DNA of 64,000 bases from Acidobacteriota bacterium (GTDB lineage: Bacteria > Acidobacteriota > Vicinamibacteria > Vicinamibacterales > UBA8438). The stretch lies in NCBI GenBank assembly GCA_009861545.1, contig VXME01000067.1, positions 124,001 through 188,000 on the forward strand, written 5' to 3'. The translations under genes were made by a program, and so were the position numbers. The first letter of the stretch is position 1, and every line of letters starts with the position of its first letter. Positions 19,487-27,962 of this stretch are shown one piece after another. The notes beneath the pieces are model-generated. The model ran no database searches, was not told the DNA's origin, and was given only the letters and a program-made list of their open reading frames with translations.

Positions 19487-22183
19487 ATGCCGACGAGACT
19501 CGCGGTCGCGCTGGCGGCGCTGGTTCTCTTCGTCGCGCTGCCGGCGCTGGCCGAGCTGTACACCGAATGGCTCTGGTTCGGCGAGGTCGAGTACCAGAGC
19601 GTCTTCCTCAAGAGCCTGGCGATGCGGTGGCTGCTCGGGGCGGCCGCCTTCGTGCTGGCGTTCCTCGTGCTGTACGGGAACCTGCGCCTGGCCGTGAAGC
19701 GCGCCCGGCGCCCCTACGTGGTGTTCGCCGGCGGCGGGGACCTGCAGCCGATCGTGCTCGAGCGCCGGCATCTGGCCTGGCTGGCCCTGGGCGCCTCGGG
19801 ACTGGCCGCGCTCTTCATCGGCGGAGTGGCTTCCAGCCAGTGGCTGCTGGTGCTGCAGTACCTGGAGGCGACGCCGTTCGGCCAGGCCGATCCGCTGATC
19901 GGACGCGACGCCGCGTTCTACATCTTCACGCTGCCGTTCCTCGACTTCGTCCGGCTCGGCCTGTTCGCGGTCGTCGTGTTGGCGGCGGTCGGCGGGGCTG
20001 CGGCCTACGTGGTCTCCGGAGAGATTGCCGTCCAGCCGGACGGAATCCAGGTGGGCGAGCAGGCACGGCGGCATCTGCTGATGCTCGGCGCGGCCGTCTT
20101 CCTGCTGTTCGCCTGGGCCGCGTACCTGGACATGCCGCGTCTGCTGACGACGCCGGCCGGCATCGTGCATGGCGCGTCGTACGTCGACGTGGCGGTGCGC
20201 CTGCCGGTATTGCGCATCCTCATGGCGGTGTCGGTGTTCGCGGCGGGCGCCTGCGTCTACGGGGCGTTCGCGGGCAGCACCTGGCCGGTGGCTGCCGTGA
20301 CCGGTGTGTATCTGTTCGTGTGGATCGGCGGCGGCGGAACCGCGACGGCGCTGCAGCGTCTCGTGGTCACGCCGGACGAACAGCAGAAGGAGGCGCCGTA
20401 CATCGCCCACAACATCGCGGCGACGCGCACCGCTTTCGACCTCGACGTGGTCGAGGAGCGGCAGGTGTCGGGCGACGCTCTCCTGACCATGAACGACATC
20501 GAGAACAACGCCGAGACGATCAACAACGTCCGGCTCTGGGATCACCAGCCGCTGCTCGACACGTTCGGGCAGATCCAGGAGATCCGCACGTACTACGAGT
20601 TCGCGTCGGTCGACAACGACCGCTACGTCGTCGACGGCGAGTACCGCCAGACCATGCTGTCGAGCCGCGAGATCAACTCGGACAGCCTGCCGAACCGGTC
20701 GTGGGTGAACGAGCGCCTGCAGTACACGCACGGTTTCGGCGTCGCGCTCGGCCCCGTCAACCAGGTTACGGAGGAGGGCCTGCCGGTCCTGTTCATCCAG
20801 GACCTGCCGCCCACCTCGCAGACCGACCTCGCCGTCGATCAACCGAGCATCTACTTCGGCGAGCTGTCCAACGACTACGTGCTCGTCAACACGAACACCG
20901 ACGAGTTCCACTACCCGCAGGGCGACGACAACGTCTCCACCCGTTACGACGGCGCCGGCGGGGTGGAGATCGGCGGTGTGCTGCGCCGGCTGCTGCTCAG
21001 CCTCCGCTTCCAGTCCTACGAGATCCTCGTCAGCGGCCAGCTCAACCCCGACAGCCGCGTCATCTTCCACCGCAACATCTCGGACCGGGTGGCCACCATC
21101 GCGCCGTTCCTGCGCTACGACGCCGACCCGTACCTGGTGATCGCGGACGGGCGGCTCTACTGGATGCGCGACGCCTACACGGTCTCCGGCAACTATCCGT
21201 ACTCGACGCCGGTCGGCAACGGCATCAACTACATCCGCAACTCGGTGAAGATCGTCATCGACGCCTACAACGGCGACACGATCTTCTATCTGGCCGAACC
21301 GGACGATCCGCTCGGCGTCACGCTCGGGAAGATCTTCCCGGACCTGCTGCAGCCGCTCGACGAGATGCCGGAGGCGTTGCGGAGCCACATCCGCTATCCG
21401 GAAGGGATCTTCTCGCTGCAGACGTCGATGTACTCCACGTTCCACATGACCAACCCCTCGGTCTTCTACAACCGCGAGGACCAGTGGGAGGTGCCGGTCA
21501 TCGACAACGAGCAGATGGAGCCCTACTACACCATCATGCGGCTGCCGGGCGAGGAGCGGGCCGAGTTCATCCAGATGCTGCCGTTCACGCCGCGCGGCAG
21601 GAACAACCTGGCCGCCTGGATGGTGGCGCGCAGCGACGGCGAGAACTACGGCAAGATGCTCGTCTTCCAGTTCCCCAAGCAGAAGCTGGTGTTCGGGCCG
21701 TCGCAGATCGTCGCGCGCATCAACCAGGACCAGGAGATCTCGCCGCAGATCACGCTCTGGAACCAGCAGGGCTCGGAGGTGATCCAGGGTACGCTGCTCG
21801 TCATTCCGATCGAGGAGGCGCTGCTCTACATCCGGCCGCTGTACCTGCGGGCGTCGGGCGGCCGCATCCCCGAGCTGACGCGTGTGGTCGTCGCCTACCA
21901 GAACCAGATCGTCATGGAGGAAACGCTGGACGCCGCGCTGGCGCGGCTGTTCGGCGAGCCGGGGCTGCCGGCCGCGGCGCCTCCGACGACGCTGGTCGCG
22001 GACGTGTCGGGATCGACGGCGGCTCCGGCAGCACCCCGGAACGGATCGCTGGCCAGCCAGGCGCAGGATCACTACACGCGCGCGATCCGGGCCCAGCGCA
22101 GCGGCGACTGGGCGCTGTACGGCCGCGAGCTCGAGCAGCTCGGCGAGGTGCTCGAGGAGCTGCGGGCCGAGAGCGAGAACTGA
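19487..22183 (+). CDS. UPF0182 family membrane protein
   Basis: 898 aa. About seven N-terminal helices (residues about 1-310, starting with VALAALVLFVALPALAELYTEWLWFGEVEYQSVF) are followed by a large soluble, probably periplasmic, region with the family segments PYIAHNIAATRTAFDLD, INNVRLWD, FGQIQEIRTYYEF and NYIRNSVKIVIDAYNGD. The C-terminal 70 residues are a linker and a helix-rich tail (ARLFGEP, SQAQDHYTRAIRAQRSGDW) like that in other members. Function is unknown across the family. GGAAGGA lies upstream of the start. Confidence 0.92.
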   Translation: MPTRLAVALAALVLFVALPALAELYTEWLWFGEVEYQSVFLKSLAMRWLLGAAAFVLAFLVLYGNLRLAVKRARRPYVVFAGGGDLQPIVLERRHLAWLALGASGLAALFIGGVASSQWLLVLQYLEATPFGQADPLIGRDAAFYIFTLPFLDFVRLGLFAVVVLAAVGGAAAYVVSGEIAVQPDGIQVGEQARRHLLMLGAAVFLLFAWAAYLDMPRLLTTPAGIVHGASYVDVAVRLPVLRILMAVSVFAAGACVYGAFAGSTWPVAAVTGVYLFVWIGGGGTATALQRLVVTPDEQQKEAPYIAHNIAATRTAFDLDVVEERQVSGDALLTMNDIENNAETINNVRLWDHQPLLDTFGQIQEIRTYYEFASVDNDRYVVDGEYRQTMLSSREINSDSLPNRSWVNERLQYTHGFGVALGPVNQVTEEGLPVLFIQDLPPTSQTDLAVDQPSIYFGELSNDYVLVNTNTDEFHYPQGDDNVSTRYDGAGGVEIGGVLRRLLLSLRFQSYEILVSGQLNPDSRVIFHRNISDRVATIAPFLRYDADPYLVIADGRLYWMRDAYTVSGNYPYSTPVGNGINYIRNSVKIVIDAYNGDTIFYLAEPDDPLGVTLGKIFPDLLQPLDEMPEALRSHIRYPEGIFSLQTSMYSTFHMTNPSVFYNREDQWEVPVIDNEQMEPYYTIMRLPGEERAEFIQMLPFTPRGRNNLAAWMVARSDGENYGKMLVFQFPKQKLVFGPSQIVARINQDQEISPQITLWNQQGSEVIQGTLLVIPIEEALLYIRPLYLRASGGRIPELTRVVVAYQNQIVMEETLDAALARLFGEPGLPAAAPPTTLVADVSGSTAAPAAPRNGSLASQAQDHYTRAIRAQRSGDWALYGRELEQLGEVLEELRAESEN

Positions 22184-22284
22184 GCGAGAGTCCCACCCGT
22201 GCCGCAGAATGACGGCGGGACGGGTCCGTCCGCATCTACTGTTGCTATCCGTTCGGAGGCGCATTCGCAGGGGGGAAACACGAC

Positions 22285-23601
22285 ATGAAGAGCCTGCATC
22301 GCACCATGCCAATCATTCTGGCCGTCGGCGCCCTCGCCGTTCCGGCGGCGTGCGGCGGCGAGCCGGAACAGGTCGAGCCGACGCCCGGGCTGACCGCCTT
22401 CACCGGCGCGCGGCTGATCATCGGCGACGGCGAGACCATCGAGAGCGGCACGATCGTGGCCCGGGACGGCGTCATCGAAGCGATCGGGGCAAGCGACGCG
22501 ATCTCGGTGCCCGAGGGCGCCTCCGCGGTGGATCTGAGCGGCAGGACGGTGACGCCGGGGCTGGTCAACGCCCACGGGCACGTCAACGACGTCGTCGGCC
22601 TCGAAGCCGACCCGTCGTTCTACACCGAGGAACACGTCGTGAACCAGCTCGCGCTCTATGCGCGCTACGGCGTCACCACGGTCGCCAGCCTCGGCGGCGA
22701 CGGACCGGAAGCCATCACCGTGCGCGACCGCGAGGGACCCGACCTGAAGCACGCGCGCATCCGCGTCGCCGGTCCGATCGTCGTCGCCGACACGCCGGAG
22801 CAGGCGGCCGAGCAGGTAAACGCGGCGGCCGACATGAACGTCGATTTCATCAAGATCCGCGTCGATGACAACCTCGGCGCCACGCGGAAGATGACCCCCG
22901 AGGTCTATCAGGCGGTCATCGACACGGCGCACGAGCGCGACCTCATGCTCACCGCGCACATGTACTACCTCGACGACGCCAAGGGACTGATGAAGGCCGG
23001 GGCGGACTTCCTCGCCCACAGCGTCCGCGACGTCGACGTCGACCAGGAGCTGATCGACCTGCTGACCGCCAGCGGCGTGTGCTATTGCCCGACGCTGATG
23101 CGCGAGGTCTCGACCTACGTCTACGAGGAGCGGCCGGACTGGTTCGACGAAGAGTTCTTCCTGAGGGATGTCGACCCGCAGGTGATTGCGGCGCTCGAGG
23201 ACCCGGAGCGGCAGGAGAGAACCCGCAACAGCCGCAGCGCACAGACCTACAAGGCGCAGCTCCCGACCGCGATGCGCAACGTCAAGGCGCTCCACGACGC
23301 CGGGGTGCGGATTGCGATGGGCACCGACACGGGTCCGGCCGCCCGCTTCCAGGGCTACTTCGAGCACGGGGAGCTCGACCTGATGGTCGAATCCGGGCTG
23401 ACGCCGATGCAGGCGATCATCGCCTCGACCCGCGACGCCGCTGCCTGCCTCGACCTGGAACGGGTCGGGACGCTCGAGGCCGGCAACTTCGCCGACTTCG
23501 TCGTCTACACCGCGAACCCGGCCGAGGACATCCGCAACAGCCGCACGATCGAGTCGGTCTGGATCGCGGGCAACAAGGTACCGGGGGTGGCGGTAGACTG
23601 A
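22285..23601 (+). CDS. Exported amidohydrolase-family lipoprotein
   Basis: 438 aa. Signal with lipobox (VPAAC-G). The metal-dependent amidohydrolase core has VTPGLVNAHGHV (two metal His), VDFIKIRVDD (position of the carbamylated Lys), MLTAHMYY, FLAHSVRD and IAMGTDTGP (catalytic Asp), then the C-terminal EAGNFADFVVYTANP barrel-return strand. Related enzymes are imidazolonepropionase-like or prolidase-like hydrolases; the substrate is unknown. The ribosome site AGGGGGGAAA is strong. Anchored in the envelope. Confidence 0.88.
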   Translation: MKSLHRTMPIILAVGALAVPAACGGEPEQVEPTPGLTAFTGARLIIGDGETIESGTIVARDGVIEAIGASDAISVPEGASAVDLSGRTVTPGLVNAHGHVNDVVGLEADPSFYTEEHVVNQLALYARYGVTTVASLGGDGPEAITVRDREGPDLKHARIRVAGPIVVADTPEQAAEQVNAAADMNVDFIKIRVDDNLGATRKMTPEVYQAVIDTAHERDLMLTAHMYYLDDAKGLMKAGADFLAHSVRDVDVDQELIDLLTASGVCYCPTLMREVSTYVYEERPDWFDEEFFLRDVDPQVIAALEDPERQERTRNSRSAQTYKAQLPTAMRNVKALHDAGVRIAMGTDTGPAARFQGYFEHGELDLMVESGLTPMQAIIASTRDAAACLDLERVGTLEAGNFADFVVYTANPAEDIRNSRTIESVWIAGNKVPGVAVD

Positions 23602-23720
23602 TCCCGCGCCGTTGCCCTCGGCGACCCGGCTCGCGCATGGGACGGCGAGCAGGGTTGCCGGCGCAGGCGATGGACGCAGTTCAGGTCACCATGCCCCGCG
23701 GTTCCTGGTACGCTTAGTCC

Positions 23721-24551
23721 GTGCGGCAGGTCGAAGGCTCCATCGTCTGCGCCGAGTGCGGCCGGCTCGTCGGCATCAACGAGGAACGCTGCCCGTACTG
23801 CGGCGCGTGGCGCCCCGGCCTCTTCGGGTGGGCCCCGTTCCTGCGCTCGCTGGTCGGCGCCCGGCTCGATCTGATCGTCCTCATCACCGGCGCCTGCCTG
23901 ACGCTCTACGCCCTCGCGCTTCTGCTGCAGCCGGAAGCGATCTTCGCGTCAACGGGCTTTCTCTCGATTCTCTCGCCCGGGGGCCGCGCCCTCTACCAGC
24001 TCGGCATGACCGGCGGCGTCGCGTGGGAGCTCGGCTGGTGGTGGACGCTGCTGACCGCCACCTACCTGCACGGCGGCCTGCTGCACATCGCCTTCAACGT
24101 GATGTGGATCCGCAACCTCGGGCCGGCGGCGGCCGAGGTCTACGGCCCCGCCCGGACGTTCGTGCTGTTCAACGTCGCCGCCGCCTCGGGGTTCCTGCTG
24201 TCGAACGAAATGTCCGGCGCGCCGACGATAGGCGCCTCGGGAGCCATCTTCGGGCTGCTCGCGGCGCTGATCGTCTACGGCCGCAAGCGGGGCAGCTCGG
24301 TGATGACGCAACAGCTCTGGCAGTGGGCAATCATCCTCGGCATCTTCGGCTTCATCGTGCCGAGCGTGAACAACTGGGCGCACGGCGGCGGCTTCGCCGG
24401 CGGCTGGATCGCGGCGCACCTGATGGGTTTCAGCGACGAGCACCGGGAGAGCACGCGGGTCCTGGTGGCGGCGCTCGCCCTGATTGCCGTCACCGCGGTA
24501 GGAATCGCGCTGTCGTTCTACAACGTGACGGGCATTCTGCTCGCCGAGTAA
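23721..24551 (+). CDS. Rhomboid-family intramembrane serine protease with N-terminal zinc ribbon
   Basis: 276 aa from GTG at 23721. TACGCT at 23709-23714 lies only 6 nt before GTG and could be the -10 of a leaderless transcript. Residues 10-27 hold a CxxC...CxxC zinc ribbon (C10, C13, C24, C27). Six or seven helices follow with rhomboid motifs: HGGLLHIAFNVMWIRN, catalytic Ser173 in GASGAIFG, and His221 in NNWAHGGGFAGG. It cleaves membrane proteins within the bilayer. The zinc ribbon would sit in the cytosol and may recruit substrate (inference). Confidence 0.9.
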   Translation: MRQVEGSIVCAECGRLVGINEERCPYCGAWRPGLFGWAPFLRSLVGARLDLIVLITGACLTLYALALLLQPEAIFASTGFLSILSPGGRALYQLGMTGGVAWELGWWWTLLTATYLHGGLLHIAFNVMWIRNLGPAAAEVYGPARTFVLFNVAAASGFLLSNEMSGAPTIGASGAIFGLLAALIVYGRKRGSSVMTQQLWQWAIILGIFGFIVPSVNNWAHGGGFAGGWIAAHLMGFSDEHRESTRVLVAALALIAVTAVGIALSFYNVTGILLAE

Positions 24552-24563
24552 GAGAAGCGGCAC

Positions 24564-25838
24564 TCATTCCGCCACCGGCGCGCGGCGGGAACGGCGGCGC
24601 CCCCGTCGCCGCCGGCGGCGCGGCGCCCGCACGCCGTGGGAGACGAGATCCCGCCAGCGCGCGAGCGCCTCGGAATCCTCTCCGTGGATCTCCAGCCAGG
24701 TCAGCGCGTCGGGCAGGCTGGCCCGTGCGAGGATGCCCCGTATCCGGCGCGGCGGCAGACCGGGATCCCTGAGCAGCGGCTGCAGCGACAGCACCTGTCG
24801 CAGGTGCTCGACGTCGCGCCGCGCGACCGGCAGGTCGCCCAGCGAAACGCGCAACGAGGCGCCGCGCGGATCGCGCCGGGGCGGCGTCAGGTCGATCTCC
24901 TGGACGGGCGCCACCAGACTGCCCAGGAGAATCGCGTTCGAGAGCGCATCGGGCGCCGCGTCGAACCGCGCCCGGTAGGCGTCGAGCGCCTCCAGCGAAC
25001 GCCACAACGCGGCCGACCGCGGGCGGTTGACCTCCGGGGCGATGTGGCGCAGCAGCCCGGTCCGCGACAGCCGCTTGAAGATGCGGGCCGCGACGCCGCT
25101 CCGCAGCAGCTTGTACATCTCCTCGACCAGCCGCGCGGGGGACGCGTTCCTTATCTCCGCGCGCTGCCGGGCGATGCCTTCCCGGACCGGCCCGTGGAGC
25201 CGGAAATCGAGCCGTGCGGCGAACGCGACGGCCCGCAGCATCCGGACCGGATCCTCGACGAAGCGCTCGTCCGGATCGCCGATGCAGCGGATGAGCCGGC
25301 GGCGGAGATCCGCCATCCCGCCGACGTAGTCGATGACCGCGAAGGTATCGATGTCGTAGAAGAGCCCGTTGATCGTGAAGTCGCGGCGGAAGGCATCCTC
25401 CTCGGGGGTCCCGAAGGTGTTGTCGCGCCGTATCGGCGGTCGCGCGCGTCGGCCGCCGCGCGTGACGGAGGACGGCGCGTCCGGCTCCGGCTCGCGGCCC
25501 GCGGCAGCGCGGGCGGGCGCCGCGTCCGGCGGAACCTGGCGGCGGAACGTCGCGACCTCGATCGTCTTGTTCCCGAACTTGACGTGCGCCAGCCGGAAGC
25601 GCCGGCCGATGATCCAGCAGTTCCGGAAGATGCGCTTGACCTCGTGCGGATGGGCCGACGTGCCGATGTCGAAGTCCTTCGGGCGCCGGTCGAGCAGCAG
25701 GTCGCGTACCCCGCCGCCCACCAGGTAGGCGGTGTGGTTGAACTTTCGCAGGCGGTACAGGACCTTCAGCGCGTCGGGATCGATCCGCTGCCGCGAGATC
25801 GCGTGGTTGGCGCGGGAGATGACGGTCGGAGCGACCAC
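24564..25838 (-). CDS. pcnB: Poly(A) polymerase / tRNA nucleotidyltransferase family (PcnB-type)
   Basis: 424 aa from GTG at 25838; no in-frame ATG is near. Nucleotidyltransferase motifs: AYLVGGGVRDLLLDRRPKDFDIG (Gly-Gly plus DxD metal site, residues about 37-60) and EEDAFRRDFTINGLFYD (about 147-163). Then the RNA-binding and neck domains (DPVRMLRAVAFAARLDF, RLVEEMYKLL). The very basic C-terminal tail (RAPRRRRRRGRRRSRRAP) and an Ala/Arg-rich insertion at about 103-143 match PcnB rather than CCA enzymes. It adds 3' A-tails to RNAs for decay. Convergent with the rhomboid gene (12-bp gap). Confidence 0.88.
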   Translation of the reverse strand: MVAPTVISRANHAISRQRIDPDALKVLYRLRKFNHTAYLVGGGVRDLLLDRRPKDFDIGTSAHPHEVKRIFRNCWIIGRRFRLAHVKFGNKTIEVATFRRQVPPDAAPARAAAGREPEPDAPSSVTRGGRRARPPIRRDNTFGTPEEDAFRRDFTINGLFYDIDTFAVIDYVGGMADLRRRLIRCIGDPDERFVEDPVRMLRAVAFAARLDFRLHGPVREGIARQRAEIRNASPARLVEEMYKLLRSGVAARIFKRLSRTGLLRHIAPEVNRPRSAALWRSLEALDAYRARFDAAPDALSNAILLGSLVAPVQEIDLTPPRRDPRGASLRVSLGDLPVARRDVEHLRQVLSLQPLLRDPGLPPRRIRGILARASLPDALTWLEIHGEDSEALARWRDLVSHGVRAPRRRRRRGRRRSRRAPVAE

Positions 25839-25918
25839 TACTTCCGTCGCCTCGACGCAACGTCCTCCGGCGACCCGAATCGACCGACGCGCGGGCGGGA
25901 CATGAGACCACCGGCATT

Positions 25919-26061
25919 GTAGCGGCTGGGGAGCCCGTGGTGCAGCCGTGCCGCTACGGCGCTAGCGCCCCGAACGCCTCGCTGGCTCGGCGTCTCGGCC
26001 CATCCCCTCCGCTCCATGACCCTGCGCCGCAGAACTCCGCTGCGCTGCGTTCTGCGGCGCA
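25919..26061. repeat. Cluster of intergenic palindromes, including copy D-like element
   Basis: Three structures lie in the 262-bp spacer between pcnB and the decarboxylase. GTAGCGGC/GCCGCTAC pair (25919-25926 with 25950-25957). GGCGCTAGCGCC at 25958-25969 is a perfect palindrome. TGCGCCGCAGAA (26023-26034) pairs perfectly with TTCTGCGGCGCA (26050-26061) across a 15-nt loop. The last shares CTGCGCCGCAGAA with the palindrome at 45666. No gene is seen here. Confidence 0.6.
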
Positions 26062-26067
26062 AGCTCG

Positions 26068-26104
26068 TAGAATGAAGGAAGGCCGATTCAACGATACGGC
26101 GTGA
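26068..26104 (+). promoter_or_regulatory. -10-like box and possible 10-codon leader frame overlapping the decarboxylase start
   Basis: TAGAAT at 26068-26073 resembles a -10 box. An ATG at 26072 opens a 10-codon frame (MKEGRFNDTA) whose TGA at 26102-26104 overlaps the GTG start at 26101 (GTGA). It could couple initiation at a start that otherwise lacks a well-spaced ribosome site; unproven. Confidence 0.3.
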
Positions 26105-27753
26105 CCGAACGACCCTACCACGCGCGACTGGCCCGGATGCGGGACGCCTTCCCGGCGCCCGTATCGGACCGGATGCACGACGCCTACTTCGTCTTCTCCA
26201 TCCTCCGGGCGCTCGATGCGGTCGACGACCTCAAGTCCGAGGTCCCGCTCCTCGGCCGGCCGCGCGCGCTGGACTACGCGGCGGCGGAGCAGGCCGTCCT
26301 CGGCGAGGAGGGGCGCAGCGTCGAAGAGGTGGCGCACCTGCTGGTCGACCAGCTCGAGGGCATGCCCATCTGGGGGCATCCGCGAACGCAGATCAACGTC
26401 GTTCCCCCGCCGTCGATCCCGAGCGTGATCGGATCGCTGCTGCCGGCCATCTACAACCCGAACCTGGTCTCCGACGACACGTCGTACGGCCTCATGCTGA
26501 CCGAGGCGGCGGCTACCGCGATGGTGTCCCGGCTCGTCGGCTACGACGCGGCGCGGGCCGCCGGCGTCTTCACCTTCGGCGGTACCGGGACGGTGCTCTA
26601 CGGCGCGAAGCTGGGCATCGAGAAGGCGTTTCCCGACGCGATGGACAACGGCGTTCCCGCCGGCGGCGTGATCCTCGCTTCGTCCCAGAGCCACTACTGC
26701 CGGCTGAACGTCGCCGGCTGGCTCGGTCTCGGCGAGAAGAGCGTCGTCGAGGTGCCGACCCACCTGCAGAACGACATCCGCATCGACCGGCTGGAGGCCG
26801 CCGCCCGCGAGGCGCTCGACCAGGGCCGGCGCATCGTCGCCCTGGTGGCGACGATGGGCACGACCGATGCGTTCGGCATCGACGACCTCGAGGCCATCGC
26901 CGACCTGCGCGACCGGCTGGTCGAGGACTACGGTCTCGGCTACACGCCGCACGTGCATGCCGACGCGGTCATCGGCTGGGCGTGGTCCGTGTTCAACGAC
27001 TACGACTTCGAGCAGAATCCGCTCGGCTTCCGCCCCCGCACGGTGCGGGCGCTCGCCGCGGCGCGGAGGCGCATCTCGAAGCTGCACCGCGCCGACTCGA
27101 TCGGCATCGACTTCCACAAGACCGGCTTCACGCCGTACGTCTCCAGCCTGTTTCTCGCCCGCGACCGGGCCGACATGCAGCTCCTCGTCCGTGGCCGGGA
27201 GCAGATGCCCTACCTGTTCCAGAGCGGCGAGCGCCACCCCGGGGTGTTCACGCTGGAGACGTCGCGGGGCGCTTCCGGCGTGCTCGCCGCGTACGCCAAC
27301 CTGCAGCTCTTCGGGCAGGTCGGCCTCCGCGTCCTCCTCGGCCATCTGGTCGAGATGGCCGAAGCGTTGCGCGAGCACCTCGAAGGGCACGACTCGACCA
27401 CCGTGCTCAACGACGACGGCGTCGGCACGGTGACCGTCTTCCGGGTCTATCCCGACGGCGTGGACACGTGGACCGTAAAGGACCGCGAGCGAACGGACCC
27501 CGGCGCGCGCGAGGAGCTGCTGCGGCACAACGACTACAACCGGCGGCTGTTCCGGTATCTCTACGACCGCGCGATGCGCGGCGAGGGCGTGCACATCTCG
27601 ATGACCGACTGCTATCGGGAGACCGACTACGGCGAGCCGATGGTCGGCCTGAAGAGCTTCATCCTGTCCCCGTTCATCGATGAGCAGGACGTCGAGCAGC
27701 TCGTCCGGGACATCCTCGACGCGCGGCGGGCGATTCGGGAGGAGACGTCCTGA
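26101..27753 (+). CDS. PLP-dependent group II decarboxylase family protein
   Basis: 550 aa from GTG at 26101. PLP-fold motifs: INVVPPPSIPSVIGSLLPAIYNPN, FTFGGTGTVLYGAKLGIEKA, SHYCRLNVAGWLGLG, MGTTDAFGIDDL, VHADAVIGWAWS (Asp to the pyridine nitrogen) and GIDFHKTGF with the Schiff-base Lys340. Similar to glutamate, diaminobutyrate and aromatic amino-acid decarboxylases, but with an extended active-site region, so the substrate is not assigned. Ends with REETS. Spacing to the next gene is about 200 bp with its own operator, so it is probably monocistronic. Confidence 0.88.
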   Translation: MTERPYHARLARMRDAFPAPVSDRMHDAYFVFSILRALDAVDDLKSEVPLLGRPRALDYAAAEQAVLGEEGRSVEEVAHLLVDQLEGMPIWGHPRTQINVVPPPSIPSVIGSLLPAIYNPNLVSDDTSYGLMLTEAAATAMVSRLVGYDAARAAGVFTFGGTGTVLYGAKLGIEKAFPDAMDNGVPAGGVILASSQSHYCRLNVAGWLGLGEKSVVEVPTHLQNDIRIDRLEAAAREALDQGRRIVALVATMGTTDAFGIDDLEAIADLRDRLVEDYGLGYTPHVHADAVIGWAWSVFNDYDFEQNPLGFRPRTVRALAAARRRISKLHRADSIGIDFHKTGFTPYVSSLFLARDRADMQLLVRGREQMPYLFQSGERHPGVFTLETSRGASGVLAAYANLQLFGQVGLRVLLGHLVEMAEALREHLEGHDSTTVLNDDGVGTVTVFRVYPDGVDTWTVKDRERTDPGAREELLRHNDYNRRLFRYLYDRAMRGEGVHISMTDCYRETDYGEPMVGLKSFILSPFIDEQDVEQLVRDILDARRAIREETS

Positions 27754-27833
27754 TACGACGATTCCCGTTCTACGCACGCGTCGCGTTTCCGGCATGCTCC
27801 GCCGGCACGGGCAAGGGCGGAGACACGGGGACG

Positions 27834-27881
27834 GTATTTCGTGCCTGCACGAAATACAAGAGAGCGAAACGCGCGTACAAT
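27834..27881 (+). promoter_or_regulatory. Perfect 24-bp palindrome and -10 box upstream of the TonB receptor
   Basis: GTATTTCGTGC (27834-27844), CT, GCACGAAATAC (27847-27857): an 11-bp perfect inverted repeat with 2-nt spacer. TACAAT at 27876-27881 is a good -10, placing the palindrome over the -35 region. This is the geometry of a dimeric regulator site controlling the receptor gene at 27963. Confidence 0.65.
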
Positions 27882-27962
27882 GCACCCGATGCTCGTCCTC
27901 GCCGGCGCGGCATCTCCGAGCCGGGGCACGTGTCCGGGGCCCCGCCCACGTGGGAGCGAATG

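Noticed and set aside
19412-22312. 966-codon minus-strand frame opposite UPF0182
   Set aside because: Composition (runs of R, V, D, H, Q) is typical of antisense frames in high-GC genes, and the plus strand has a recognised family.
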